From VRUE01 sp963707965 (lineage in GTDB: Bacteria; Actinomycetota; Thermoleophilia; Solirubrobacterales; 70-9), in the NCBI GenBank assembly GCA_963707965.1, contig CAVPRR010000004.1:62001-126000 (forward strand): a DNA stretch of 64,000 nt, given 5' to 3'. Shown here in pieces: positions 13,141-20,776 of this stretch. The notes under the pieces were generated by a model. That model was not told the origin of the DNA, made no database searches, and saw only the letters and a program-made list of their open reading frames with translations. The translations under genes were made by a program, and so were the position numbers. Position 1 is the first letter of the stretch. The number at the start of each line of letters is the position of its first letter.

Positions 13141-13416
13141 ATGGGACGCTCGACCAAAAAGGGCCCGTGGGTCGAAGAGACGCTGATGAAGCGCATCAAT
13201 GCCATGAACGAGTCCGGCAAAAAGCAGATGCTGAAAACCTGGTCGCGGATGTCGACGATCTTCCCGGAGATGGTCGGCCACACGATCGCCGTCCACGACG
13301 GCCGCAAGCACGTGCCGGTCTTCATCTCGGAGTCGATGGTCGGACACAAGCTTGGGGAGTTCGCTCCCACCCGGACATTTCGCTCCCATTCGGGCACCGG
13401 CAAGGGAGCTGAGTAG
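13141..13416 (+). CDS. rpsS: 30S ribosomal protein S19
   Basis: A 91-residue S19, located in the 30S head near the A-site finger. It begins GRSTKKGPWVEETLMKRI and carries STIFPEMVGHTIAVHDGRKHVPVF and GHKLGEFAPTRTFRSH. ATG 13141 is preceded by an AGAGGAAG ribosome-binding site. Confidence 0.98.
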   Translation: MGRSTKKGPWVEETLMKRINAMNESGKKQMLKTWSRMSTIFPEMVGHTIAVHDGRKHVPVFISESMVGHKLGEFAPTRTFRSHSGTGKGAE

Positions 13417-13418
13417 AG

Positions 13419-13979
13419 ATGGCCGACGAGAAACGGAAAGGCACCGGGAAACGCGCGGCAAAGGATGCCCCAGAGGAGAAGGCGGCCGCGAGCAAAGGCG
13501 CCGCCAAGGACTCCGCCGCGAAAGCCGCTCCGGAGGAGAAGGCCGCGAAAAAGGATCCGGCCCGAAAGGCCGCGAAAGAGGCTCCCGCCGGGAGGTCCGC
13601 GCCGCAGAAGGAGGCGCCGAAGCCCAGGAGGCCGGCGCCGATCGTGGTCAGGGCCAGCTCGCGCTACGTGCGCGTGGCGCCGCGCAAGGCGCGGCTCGTC
13701 GCCGACCAGGTTCGCGGGCTGCACATTGACCGCGCCCGGGCGTTGCTGGAGTTCTCTCCGCGCGGTGCCGCGCGGGACATTCGCAAGGTGATCGAATCGG
13801 CCGCCTCCAATGCCGAAAACAACCACGATCTGATCGCCGACGAGATGCGCGTCGCGGAGATCACCGTCGACGAAGGCCCGACCCTGCGCCGGTTCCGGCC
13901 CCGGGCGCTTGGACGCGCAACCCCGATCAAGAAGCGGACCAGCCACATCGCTGTGGCTCTAAGCCCGGAACAGGAGTAG
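13419..13979 (+). CDS. rplV: 50S ribosomal protein L22 with long Lys/Ala/Glu-rich N-terminal extension
   Basis: A 186-residue L22; the family is usually about 110-115. The conserved core begins near residue 73 (APIVVRASSRYVRVAPRKARLVAD) and includes the tunnel-lining hairpin GPTLRRFRPRALGRATPIKKRTSHI. Residues 1-72 are low complexity, rich in Lys, Ala, Glu and Pro, with APEEKAA occurring twice. The ATG at 13419 is 2 bp after the rpsS stop and is the only start that keeps normal operon spacing, so the extension is likely translated. It lies between rpsS and rpsC. Confidence 0.95.
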   Translation: MADEKRKGTGKRAAKDAPEEKAAASKGAAKDSAAKAAPEEKAAKKDPARKAAKEAPAGRSAPQKEAPKPRRPAPIVVRASSRYVRVAPRKARLVADQVRGLHIDRARALLEFSPRGAARDIRKVIESAASNAENNHDLIADEMRVAEITVDEGPTLRRFRPRALGRATPIKKRTSHIAVALSPEQE

Positions 13980-13986
13980 GCGGATC

Positions 13987-14727
13987 ATGGGACAGAAGAT
14001 CCATCCAGGCGGCTTCAGGGTTGGCTACATCCACGATTGGAAGTCGAACTGGTTCGACGAGAAGGGCTTTGCCGACCTCCTTCAGGAGGACCTGCAGATT
14101 CGCTCGCACATCGAAGGCAAACTCGCCCACGCCGGACTGTCCAGCATCACGATTGAGCGCCGCGGCGAGGTCTCCGTCGACATCCACACGGCTCGCCCGG
14201 GCATCGTGATCGGCAAGTCCGGGAGCGAAGTCGACGCGCTGCGAAAGGACCTCCACAAGCTGACCGGGAAGCCGGTGAAGGTGAACATCCGCGAGGTGAA
14301 GCGGCCCGAGCTGGACGCGAAACTGGTTGCCCAGTCGATCGCCGAGCAGCTCCAGAACCGCGTGGCATTCCGCCGGGCGATGAAAAGGGCGCTGACCTCG
14401 GCGATGCGCTCGGGCGCCAAGGGCGTCAAGGTGCAGGTCTCCGGGCGTCTCGGCGGCGCGGAGATGGCCCGCACCGAAAGCTATTCCGATGGTCGGGTTC
14501 CGCTCCACACGCTGCGGGCCAACATCGACTACGGCTTCTTCGAGGCGCGAACCACGGCGGGGCGGATCGGGGTCAAGTGCTGGATCAACAAGGGAGAGGT
14601 GATGCCCGAGGGCTTCCGGTCCGACCAGGTTCCAGCCGACGGCGAGCCACAGGCCGGCCGCGGCCGCGGGCGCCCGGGCGGCGACCGCAGCCGCGGTGGC
14701 CGGGGCGGAGGAGGTCAGCGGAGCTGA
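13987..14727 (+). CDS. rpsC: 30S ribosomal protein S3
   Basis: A 246-residue S3, lining the mRNA entry channel. The N-terminal domain is GQKIHPGGFRVGYIHDWKSNWF; the KH domain carries the GxxG loop as GIVIGKSGSE; the C-terminal domain has GAEMARTESYSDGRVPLHTLRANIDYG. The last 28 residues form an Arg/Gly-rich tail not found in short S3 proteins. The stop overlaps the rplP ATG (TGATG). Confidence 0.98.
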   Translation: MGQKIHPGGFRVGYIHDWKSNWFDEKGFADLLQEDLQIRSHIEGKLAHAGLSSITIERRGEVSVDIHTARPGIVIGKSGSEVDALRKDLHKLTGKPVKVNIREVKRPELDAKLVAQSIAEQLQNRVAFRRAMKRALTSAMRSGAKGVKVQVSGRLGGAEMARTESYSDGRVPLHTLRANIDYGFFEARTTAGRIGVKCWINKGEVMPEGFRSDQVPADGEPQAGRGRGRPGGDRSRGGRGGGGQRS

Positions 14728-15143
14728 TGTTGATGCCGAAGCGGGTAAAGCACCGCAAACAGATGCGCGGCCGGATGCGCGGCAACACCAAGGGCGGCAG
14801 CACCGTCGCCTTCGGCGAGTACGGGCTGAAGTCGCTGGATAGAGGCTGGATCAGCAACCGGCAGATCGAGGCGGCCCGTGTCGCCATGACCCGCAAGATC
14901 AAACGCGGCGGCAAGGTCTGGATAAACGTCTTTCCCGACAAGCCCTTCACGAAGAAGCCCGCCGAGACCCGAATGGGCTCTGGCAAGGGCAACCCCGAGG
15001 GTTGGGTTGCGGTGGTAAAGCCGGGCAAGGTGATGTTCGAGCTGGCCGGCGTGCCGGAGGACCTGGCGCGTGAGGCGCTGCGCCTCGCCGGCCACAAGCT
15101 CCCGGTGAAGACCAGATTCGTGAGACGCGAGGGGGCGGAGTAG
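14727..15143 (+). CDS. rplP: 50S ribosomal protein L16
   Basis: A 138-residue L16 near the A site of the 50S. It reads LMPKRVKHRKQMRGRMRGN, GEYGLKSLDRGWISNRQIEAARVAMTR and RMGSGKGNPEGWVAVVKPG. The ATG at 14727 (giving MLMPKR) is chosen because MLxPKR is the family N-terminus and it overlaps the rpsC stop; the ATG at 14733 is possible. Confidence 0.98.
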   Translation: MLMPKRVKHRKQMRGRMRGNTKGGSTVAFGEYGLKSLDRGWISNRQIEAARVAMTRKIKRGGKVWINVFPDKPFTKKPAETRMGSGKGNPEGWVAVVKPGKVMFELAGVPEDLAREALRLAGHKLPVKTRFVRREGAE

Positions 15144-15189
15144 TGGCCACTCCTGCAAACCGATGCCGGACTCGTCGGAGGCGCTGCCG

Positions 15190-15402
15190 ATGAACGCGAG
15201 CGAGGCCCACAACCTCAAGGACGACGAGCTGGTTGCCAAGCTGATCGACGCCAAGAAGGAGGCGTTCAACCTGCGCTTCCGCCACGCCACCGGCGAGCTG
15301 GAGAACACAGCTCGGCTGGGGGGCGCGAGGAAAGACGTGGCGAGGCTGCTTACCGTTGCCCGCCAGCGGGGAATAGACGTAGAGAAAGAGTTGAGGAAAT
15401 GA
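15190..15402 (+). CDS. rpmC: 50S ribosomal protein L29
   Basis: A 70-residue L29, a two-helix protein at the tunnel exit. It reads NASEAHNLKDDELVAKLIDAKKEAFNLRFRHATGELENTARL. ATG 15190 is preferred over an in-frame ATG at 15163 because a GGAGG lies 8 nt upstream of it and the length then matches the family. The stop overlaps the next start by ATGA. Confidence 0.96.
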   Translation: MNASEAHNLKDDELVAKLIDAKKEAFNLRFRHATGELENTARLGGARKDVARLLTVARQRGIDVEKELRK

Positions 15403-16148
15403 GCGACGACGAGCAGACCAAAGAGCCCCAGGACGAGCCGCAGGACACTTCCGCCGAGGGCTCGGACGGCGCGCCCGCGGACGAGTCCGCTGAGGCACCG
15501 GCCACCGAGGAGACACCGGCCACCGAGGAGGCTGAGGCCGTACAGGAGGCTGAGGCCGTAGAGGCGGAGCCGGCTGCCGCTGAGGAGCCTGCCGCCGAGC
15601 AGGCAGAGGTGGAGGAACCCGCTGCCGCTGAGGAGCCGGCTGCCGCTGAGGAGCCTGCAGCCGAGCAGAAGCCCGCGAAGGAGCCCAATCCCGAGGATGA
15701 GCTGCCATGGAAGGAGAGGCGGCGACTGGAACGGTCGCGGCGCCCACACGAGGCGCAGCCGCAACGCGGTACGGAGGAGCGCACATCGGAGCGACTCGAG
15801 GCGCGCCGGGCGAAGGCGTCGCTGCGCCGCAAGCAGCGGGTCGACACCAGGGCCCAGAAGGTCGAGCCCCGAACCGGCACGCCCTCAGCGGAGCGTGCCG
15901 CCAACCCGGCCAAGGTCCGCCGGGGAGTGGTGGTCTCCGACCGGGGCGAAAAATCGATCACGGTGCGGATCGAAATCGTCCGGCGCCACCCGACCTACGA
16001 GAAGGTGGTGCGCAGCACCCGCACGCTGCACGCCCATGACGAGCGCAACGAGGCGAGCGAGGGAGACGTCGTGCAGGTGGCTGAGACGAGGCCGCTGTCG
16101 AAGACCAAGCGCTGGCGCCTGGTCGAGGTTCTGGAGAGGGCAAAGTGA
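15399..16148 (+). CDS. rpsQ: 30S ribosomal protein S17 with about 170-residue N-terminal extension
   Basis: A 249-residue protein whose last 80 residues (170-249) are ordinary S17: KVRRGVVVSDRGEKSITVRIE, YEKVVRSTRTLHAHDE, VVQVAETRPLSKTKRWRLVEVLE. S17 is normally about 80-110 residues. Residues 1-100 are almost purely Ala/Glu/Pro/Asp and contain repeated AAAEEPAA blocks; residues 104-160 switch to a strongly basic Arg/Lys-rich helix. The ATG overlaps the rpmC stop (ATGA) and there is no in-frame stop between the extension and the core, so a single fused product is expected unless an internal start is used. The extension's function is unknown. Confidence 0.93.
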   Translation: MSDDEQTKEPQDEPQDTSAEGSDGAPADESAEAPATEETPATEEAEAVQEAEAVEAEPAAAEEPAAEQAEVEEPAAAEEPAAAEEPAAEQKPAKEPNPEDELPWKERRRLERSRRPHEAQPQRGTEERTSERLEARRAKASLRRKQRVDTRAQKVEPRTGTPSAERAANPAKVRRGVVVSDRGEKSITVRIEIVRRHPTYEKVVRSTRTLHAHDERNEASEGDVVQVAETRPLSKTKRWRLVEVLERAK

Positions 16149-16194
16149 CCCAGCGCCGCCCCGACAGGCAGGCGGGCCGGGAAGGGACCGCCTC

Positions 16195-16566
16195 GTGATC
16201 CAGCAGGAGTCACGGCTCAGGGTCGCCGACAACTCGGGTGCTCGGGAGATCCTCTGCATCAGGGTCAAGGGCGGCTCCCATCGCCGCTACGCCGGTGTCG
16301 GCGACGTGATCACCGCCACGGTCAAACAGGCGAGCCCGCAGGGCGGCGTTCGCAAGGGCGAGATCGTGCAGGCGGTCGTCGTGCGCACCCGCAAGCAGCT
16401 TGGCCGCTCCGACGGGACATACATCTCGTTCGACGAGAACGCAGCGGTGCTGATCGATCCGCAGAGCAACAACCCGCGCGGCACCCGGATCTTCGGACCG
16501 GTCGCCCGCGAGCTGCGGGACCGCAACTTCATGAAAATCGTCTCCCTGGCGCCCGAGGTGCTCTGA
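16195..16566 (+). CDS. rplN: 50S ribosomal protein L14
   Basis: A 123-residue L14, which forms an inter-subunit bridge. It reads IQQESRLRVADNSGAREILC, then GGSHRRYAGVGDVITATVK and FDENAAVLIDPQSNNPRGTRIFGPVARELRD. The start is a GTG at 16195 behind AAGGGA; the long upstream open frame is rpsQ in another frame. Confidence 0.98.
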   Translation: MIQQESRLRVADNSGAREILCIRVKGGSHRRYAGVGDVITATVKQASPQGGVRKGEIVQAVVVRTRKQLGRSDGTYISFDENAAVLIDPQSNNPRGTRIFGPVARELRDRNFMKIVSLAPEVL

Positions 16567-16907
16567 TGGCAAAGGCAATGCGCATCAGGACCGACGACCA
16601 GGTGGTCGTGATTGGCGGCAAGGACGCCGGCAAGAGGGGGCGAGTGCTCAGAACCGATCCGAAGAAGGGCCGGGTCTACGTCGAGGGCCTGAACCTGGTC
16701 AAGCGGCACGAAAAACCGCGCCCCACCCAGGACGTGCGGAAAGCCGGCCAGCAACTGGGCGGCATCATCGAGAAGGAGGGGCCCATTCACGTCTCCAACG
16801 TGATGGTGCTCGACCCCAAAGACAACAAGCCGACCCGCGTGGGCGTGCGCCGCGACAAGGGCGGCAAGCGCGAGCGATACGCGAAACGAAGCGGAGCGTC
16901 CATCTGA
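16566..16907 (+). CDS. rplX: 50S ribosomal protein L24
   Basis: A 113-residue L24, an assembly-initiating protein with a KOW motif: RTDDQVVVIGGKDAGKRGRVL, then KGRVYVEGLNLVKRHEKP and GIIEKEGPIHVSNVMVLDP. The ATG overlaps the rplN stop and its own stop overlaps the rplE ATG, indicating coupled translation. Confidence 0.98.
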   Translation: MAKAMRIRTDDQVVVIGGKDAGKRGRVLRTDPKKGRVYVEGLNLVKRHEKPRPTQDVRKAGQQLGGIIEKEGPIHVSNVMVLDPKDNKPTRVGVRRDKGGKRERYAKRSGASI

Positions 16908-17725
16908 TGGAGGCCACGGCAACGGTCCAGTCGCAGGCCGCCCCACCGCCGCGCCTGCGCGAGCGCTACGAGCAGGATGTGCTGCCGGCGCTGATGACGA
17001 AGTTCGGCTACTCGTCCGTGATGCAGGCACCGCGCCTGACCAAGATCACGCTCAACATGGGGATCGGCGAGGCCAAACAGGACGCCAAGATGCTGGAGGC
17101 TGCGCAGAAGCAGCTGGCGACGATCGCCGGCCAGCAACCGAGCGTACGGCGCGCCCGCAAATCGATCGCGTCCTTCAAGGTCCGCGAGGGAATGCCGGTC
17201 GGTCTCTCGGTGACCCTTCGGCGGGCGCGCATGTGGGAGTTCCTCGACCGCCTCTGCTCGATCGCGGTGCCGCGGATTCGCGACTTCCGGGGCCTCAATC
17301 CACGTTCCTTCGACGGCCGCGGCAACTACTCGATGGGTGTCCGCGAGCAACTGATCTTCCCGGAAATCGATTACGACTCGATCGATCAGGTGCGGGGCCT
17401 CGACGTGACTATTACCACGACCGCGGGGTCCGATGTTGAGGCCTTCGAGCTGCTGCTGCGGCTGGGCCTGCCCTTTGCCAAAGACGGACGCCCCGGCGAG
17501 GCCGAGGCCGAGGCGGAGGCCGAGGAGGAGCGCCGCAAGGAGGAGGCCCGTCAGCGGGCCGAGGCCGAGCGGGCCGCGCTCGAGCAGCTGAAGGAAGAGA
17601 ACCCCGACGCATACGCGAAGCCCGAGCCGGAGCACGGCGAGGAGGGCGAGGGCGAGGGCGCCGAGGAGAGCGAAAAGGACGAGGCCGATAGCTCGGCCGG
17701 CGAGGAGACTTCAGAGGATGGCTAA
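16907..17725 (+). CDS. rplE: 50S ribosomal protein L5 with acidic C-terminal extension
   Basis: A 272-residue L5; typical length is about 180-190. The 5S rRNA-binding core spans residues 14-193 (KITLNMGIGEAKQDAK, RRARKSIASFKVREGMPVG, FRGLNPRSFDGRGNYSMG). Residues 195-235 form a Glu/Ala/Arg coiled-coil-like stretch, and 236-272 are highly acidic with Gly, Ser and Glu. The stop overlaps rpsN by 8 bp. The extension cannot be an annotation artefact at the 5' end because it is C-terminal and in frame. Confidence 0.96.
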   Translation: MEATATVQSQAAPPPRLRERYEQDVLPALMTKFGYSSVMQAPRLTKITLNMGIGEAKQDAKMLEAAQKQLATIAGQQPSVRRARKSIASFKVREGMPVGLSVTLRRARMWEFLDRLCSIAVPRIRDFRGLNPRSFDGRGNYSMGVREQLIFPEIDYDSIDQVRGLDVTITTTAGSDVEAFELLLRLGLPFAKDGRPGEAEAEAEAEEERRKEEARQRAEAERAALEQLKEENPDAYAKPEPEHGEEGEGEGAEESEKDEADSSAGEETSEDG

Positions 17726-17903
17726 GACTTCACAGAAGGTTCGACAGGGCCGAAAGGCCAAGTTCAAGACTCGCGCGTACAACCGCTGCCGCCGCTGCGG
17801 CAGGCCACGCGGCTACTATCGCAAATTCGGCCTCTGCCGGATCTGCCTCCGCGAGGCTGCTCACGAGGGCTATGTCCCGGGCATGACGAAGTCGAGCTGG
17901 TAG
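17718..17903 (+). CDS. rpsZ: 30S ribosomal protein S14, zinc-binding short type
   Basis: A 61-residue type Z S14 with two CxxC pairs (Cys24, Cys27, Cys40, Cys43) forming a zinc ribbon: YNRCRRCGRPRGYYRKFGLCRICLRE. It ends PGMTKSSW as in the family. It overlaps rplE by 8 bp. The four-cysteine form in the spc operon is the normal one for Actinomycetota and Bacillota. Confidence 0.98.
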   Translation: MAKTSQKVRQGRKAKFKTRAYNRCRRCGRPRGYYRKFGLCRICLREAAHEGYVPGMTKSSW

Positions 17904-17912
17904 GTAGACGAG

Positions 17913-18308
17913 ATGCTTACTGACCCGATCGCCGACTACCTGACCCGGATCCGCAATGCGCTGCGCTCCGGCCACGACGAGGTGGAGATCCCCGCCTCCC
18001 GGCTGAGGCTGGAGATGTCGCGGATCCTCAAGGAGCAGGGGTACATCCGTGACTTCAGGCGCGAGCCCGCCCGGGTTGGCGAGGCGATCAAGATCCGACT
18101 CAAGTACACCGAGGACCGCCGCCCGGCGATCATCGGGCTGGAGCGGATCTCCCGCCCGGGGCGCCGCCGCTACGTCGACCGCAAGCAGGTGCCGCGCGTC
18201 GATGGTGGCACGGGCACGGCGATCATCAGCACCTCGGTCGGGGTGATGACCGGGCATGAGGCGAAGGCGAAAGGAGTCGGGGGCGAGGTAGTCGCCTACG
18301 TCTGGTGA
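17913..18308 (+). CDS. rpsH: 30S ribosomal protein S8
   Basis: A 131-residue S8, a primary binder of the 16S central domain. It begins TDPIADYLTRIRNALRSGHDEV, with GLERISRPGRRRYVD and the C-terminal GTAIISTSVGVMTGHEAKAKGVGGEVVAYVW. In E. coli S8 represses the spc operon; no matching site was sought here. Confidence 0.98.
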   Translation: MLTDPIADYLTRIRNALRSGHDEVEIPASRLRLEMSRILKEQGYIRDFRREPARVGEAIKIRLKYTEDRRPAIIGLERISRPGRRRYVDRKQVPRVDGGTGTAIISTSVGVMTGHEAKAKGVGGEVVAYVW

Positions 18309-18317
18309 GTTGATCTG

Positions 18318-18851
18318 ATGAGCAGGATCGGAAGAAAACCCGTCCCCGTCCCCGAGGCCGTCACGGTCGAGCTGGGGACCGGCCGCGTTGCCGTCAAGGG
18401 CCCCCGGGGCGAGCTGACGCAGCGGCTCTCCCCCGAGATGACCGTCGAGCAGGGCGATGGCGCCGTCACCGTGCAGCGCCCGACCGACCGTGCCGAGCAC
18501 CGCGCCCTGCACGGCCTGACCCGCAGCCTGATTGCAAACATGATCGAGGGAGTCACCGAGGGTTTCGAGAAGCGGCTGGAGATCCAGGGGGTCGGCTATC
18601 GCGCACAGCTGAAGGGCGGAAAGCTGGAGATGGCTCTGGGCTACTCACACCCCGTTGCGATCGAGCCACCGGAGGGGATCGAGTTCGAGGTTCCGCAGCC
18701 GACCGCGATCATCGTGCGCGGGATAGACAAGCAGCTCGTCGGTCAGGTGGCGGCGGACATTCGCAAGCGGCGCCCGCCGGAGCCCTACAAGGGCAAGGGC
18801 ATCCGCTACCGCAACGAGCACGTCGCCCGAAAGGTCGGAAAGAGAGCGTGA
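18318..18851 (+). CDS. rplF: 50S ribosomal protein L6
   Basis: A 177-residue L6 with the duplicated fold. It begins SRIGRKPVPVPEAVTVELG and carries FEKRLEIQGVGYRAQLKGGKLEMALGYSHPV and IRKRRPPEPYKGKGIRYRNEHVARKVGKRA, the 23S-binding C-terminal signature. Length and operon position are standard. Confidence 0.98.
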   Translation: MSRIGRKPVPVPEAVTVELGTGRVAVKGPRGELTQRLSPEMTVEQGDGAVTVQRPTDRAEHRALHGLTRSLIANMIEGVTEGFEKRLEIQGVGYRAQLKGGKLEMALGYSHPVAIEPPEGIEFEVPQPTAIIVRGIDKQLVGQVAADIRKRRPPEPYKGKGIRYRNEHVARKVGKRA

Positions 18852-18852
18852 C

Positions 18853-19206
18853 ATGACCGTCCTCACGAAGAGAGAGCGGCGCCTGCGGCGCCGGCGCCGA
18901 GTTCGCGCCCGGATCGTCGGCACGGCGGAGAGGCCGAGGCTGTCCGTCTACCGCTCGAACCGGGGCGTCTTCGCACAGCTCGTCGACGACGGCACGGGCA
19001 AGACCCTGGCTGCCGTGAACTGGACCGAGTCGGAGCTGCGTAAGCTGACGGCGAGCGAGCAGGCGAAGCGCGCTGGCGAATTGCTGGCCGAGCGGGCAAA
19101 GTCCGCTGCCATCGAGACCTGCGTCTTCGACCGCGGCGGCTACAAGTACCACGGCCGGGTGAAGGCCCTGGCGGAAGGCGCAAGAGAGAAGGGTTTGGTT
19201 TTCTAG
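18853..19206 (+). CDS. rplR: 50S ribosomal protein L18
   Basis: A 117-residue L18, the partner of L5 on 5S rRNA. It reads RRLRRRRRVRARIVGTAERPRLSVYRSN and ends CVFDRGGYKYHGRVKALAEGAREKGLVF. The start ATG is 1 bp after the rplF stop. Confidence 0.98.
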   Translation: MTVLTKRERRLRRRRRVRARIVGTAERPRLSVYRSNRGVFAQLVDDGTGKTLAAVNWTESELRKLTASEQAKRAGELLAERAKSAAIETCVFDRGGYKYHGRVKALAEGAREKGLVF

Positions 19207-19228
19207 TGGCTATGACGCCGGTGCAGAG

Positions 19229-20065
19229 ATGAAGGGAATGAACACAGCAAACGTCGAGACGGTGAGCCCGCGCGGGCTCGACCTGCAGGAGCGGGTGATC
19301 GAAATCAACCGCGTTGCCAAGGTGGTCAAGGGCGGGCGCCGGTTCTCGTTCACGGCACTCGTTGCCGTCGGCGACGAAGAGGGCGTGGTCGGGATCGGCT
19401 ACGGCAAGGCGCGCGAGGTGCCGCTGGCGATCCAGAAGGCCGTTGAGAATGCGCGCAAGGACCTGATCCGCGTCCCCAAATACGGGCAGACGCTGACTCA
19501 CAAGATCATCGGGCGCTTCGGCGCCGGGCATGTCGTTCTGCGTCCCGCCAGCCCCGGCACCGGCGTGATCGCCGGTGGTGGCGTCCGGGCCGTTCTCGAG
19601 CTCGGGGGTGTCCGCGACGTGCTGACCAAGAGCATCGGCACTCAGAACCCGATCAACCTCGTGAAGGCGACGATGGACGGTCTGACGCGGCTGCGGCGGC
19701 CCGAGGAGGTGGCCGAGCTGCGGGGCCTGAGCGTGGCTGAGGTGCTGGGGGTTCAGAAGCCGAGTGGCGGTGCCGTCCAGGATGCGGAGCACCTACCCGG
19801 CGCGGGATCGGGCGAGGCGTCTGCGGGCCCTGCCGCGGAGGGCGCCCCAGTGGGCACTCCGCAGGCGGGCTCTGTCGCGGAGGAGGGGACCTCCCCATCC
19901 CAGGCCACAGACGCGGAAGCCACGCCGGCGCCGCCCGCAGATGGGACGGCTGCCGAGAGCCCCAACGCCGGGCAGGTGGAGCCCGAGGCACAGCCGGAGG
20001 ACGTCGTGTCCGGTGAGGAGGCCAAGGCGGCCGGGGAGTCTCCGAGCGAGGGTGAGGGATCGTGA
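19229..20065 (+). CDS. rpsE: 30S ribosomal protein S5 with about 100-residue acidic C-terminal extension
   Basis: A 278-residue S5; the family is usually 160-210. The core (residues 14-178) has ERVIEINRVAKVVKGGRRFSFTALVAVGD, the GYGKAREVPLAIQKAVENARKDL helix and GTGVIAGGGVRAVLELGGV. Residues 179-278 are low complexity, rich in Ala, Glu, Gly, Pro and Ser, and net acidic, with no recognisable domain. Two near start codons exist (19229 and 19238) and neither has a strong ribosome-binding site. The stop overlaps the rpmD GTG. Confidence 0.95.
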   Translation: MKGMNTANVETVSPRGLDLQERVIEINRVAKVVKGGRRFSFTALVAVGDEEGVVGIGYGKAREVPLAIQKAVENARKDLIRVPKYGQTLTHKIIGRFGAGHVVLRPASPGTGVIAGGGVRAVLELGGVRDVLTKSIGTQNPINLVKATMDGLTRLRRPEEVAELRGLSVAEVLGVQKPSGGAVQDAEHLPGAGSGEASAGPAAEGAPVGTPQAGSVAEEGTSPSQATDAEATPAPPADGTAAESPNAGQVEPEAQPEDVVSGEEAKAAGESPSEGEGS

Positions 20066-20241
20066 GCGGGGTGAAGATCAGGCAGGTGAGATCTGCCAAC
20101 GGGGCCAGTCCCAACCAGAAAGCCACCCTTTCGGCGCTTGGGCTGGGGAGGATCGGTAAGGCCGTGGAGCGGAAGGACAGCCCGCAGCTGCAGGGACAGA
20201 TCCGAGTTGTCTCCCATCTGGTCGAGGTTGCTGGTGGCTGA
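20062..20241 (+). CDS. rpmD: 50S ribosomal protein L30
   Basis: A 59-residue L30, easily missed because it is so short. It starts at the GTG that overlaps the rpsE stop (GTGA) and reads SGVKIRQVRSANGASPNQKA, then LGLGRIGKAVERKDSPQLQG and IRVVSHLVEVAGG. These match the family pattern of a short beta-alpha protein with the K-R-RSxNG and LGLxR(I/L)xK motifs. The stop overlaps the rplO start. Confidence 0.95.
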   Translation: MSGVKIRQVRSANGASPNQKATLSALGLGRIGKAVERKDSPQLQGQIRVVSHLVEVAGG

Positions 20242-20776
20242 GAGAAGCGCAAAGGCCAAGGGAGCGAAGGCGAAGGGCGTGGAGCCAGCCGGGCGGGCCG
20301 GTGAGATCGGGCTGCACAACCTGAAGCCGAAGCCCGGTTCGCGACGGCCCCGCAAGCGGCTGGGACGCGGCGAGGGCAGCGGCCTGGGCAAGACATCCGG
20401 CCGCGGGCATAAGGGCTATGGCTCCCGGTCGGGCGCAAAGAAGAAGGCCGGATACGAGGGTGGCCAGAACCCGATTCACATGCGGATGCGAAAGCTGCGC
20501 GGCCCGCATATGAAGAAGTCGATGCCGTTCGAGAAATTCCGGACCAAGACGCAGCCGGTCAACGTCGGGGACCTCGAGGAGCGCTTCGATGCCGGCGCGG
20601 AGGTGACGCCCGCGGCTCTCAAGGAGAAGGGCCTCGCGAAGGGCTCCGACCCGGTGAAGATCCTCGCCCGCGGCGACATCTCAAAGAAGCTCACCGTCAG
20701 CGCGCACGCGTTCAGCGCCGCCGCCAGGGAGAAGATCGAGGCGGCCGGCGGGTCCTGCAGCACTCTGGAGTCCTAA
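20234..20776 (+). CDS. rplO: 50S ribosomal protein L15
   Basis: A 180-residue L15. The core starts at residue 26 with IGLHNLKPKPGSRRPRKRLGRGEGSGLGKTSGRGHKG, followed by YEGGQNPIHMRMRKLRG. The first 25 residues are a Lys/Ala-rich extension beyond the usual start; the GTG at 20234 overlaps the rpmD stop and is favoured by spacing. secY follows with no gap. Confidence 0.97.
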   Translation: MAERSAKAKGAKAKGVEPAGRAGEIGLHNLKPKPGSRRPRKRLGRGEGSGLGKTSGRGHKGYGSRSGAKKKAGYEGGQNPIHMRMRKLRGPHMKKSMPFEKFRTKTQPVNVGDLEERFDAGAEVTPAALKEKGLAKGSDPVKILARGDISKKLTVSAHAFSAAAREKIEAAGGSCSTLES

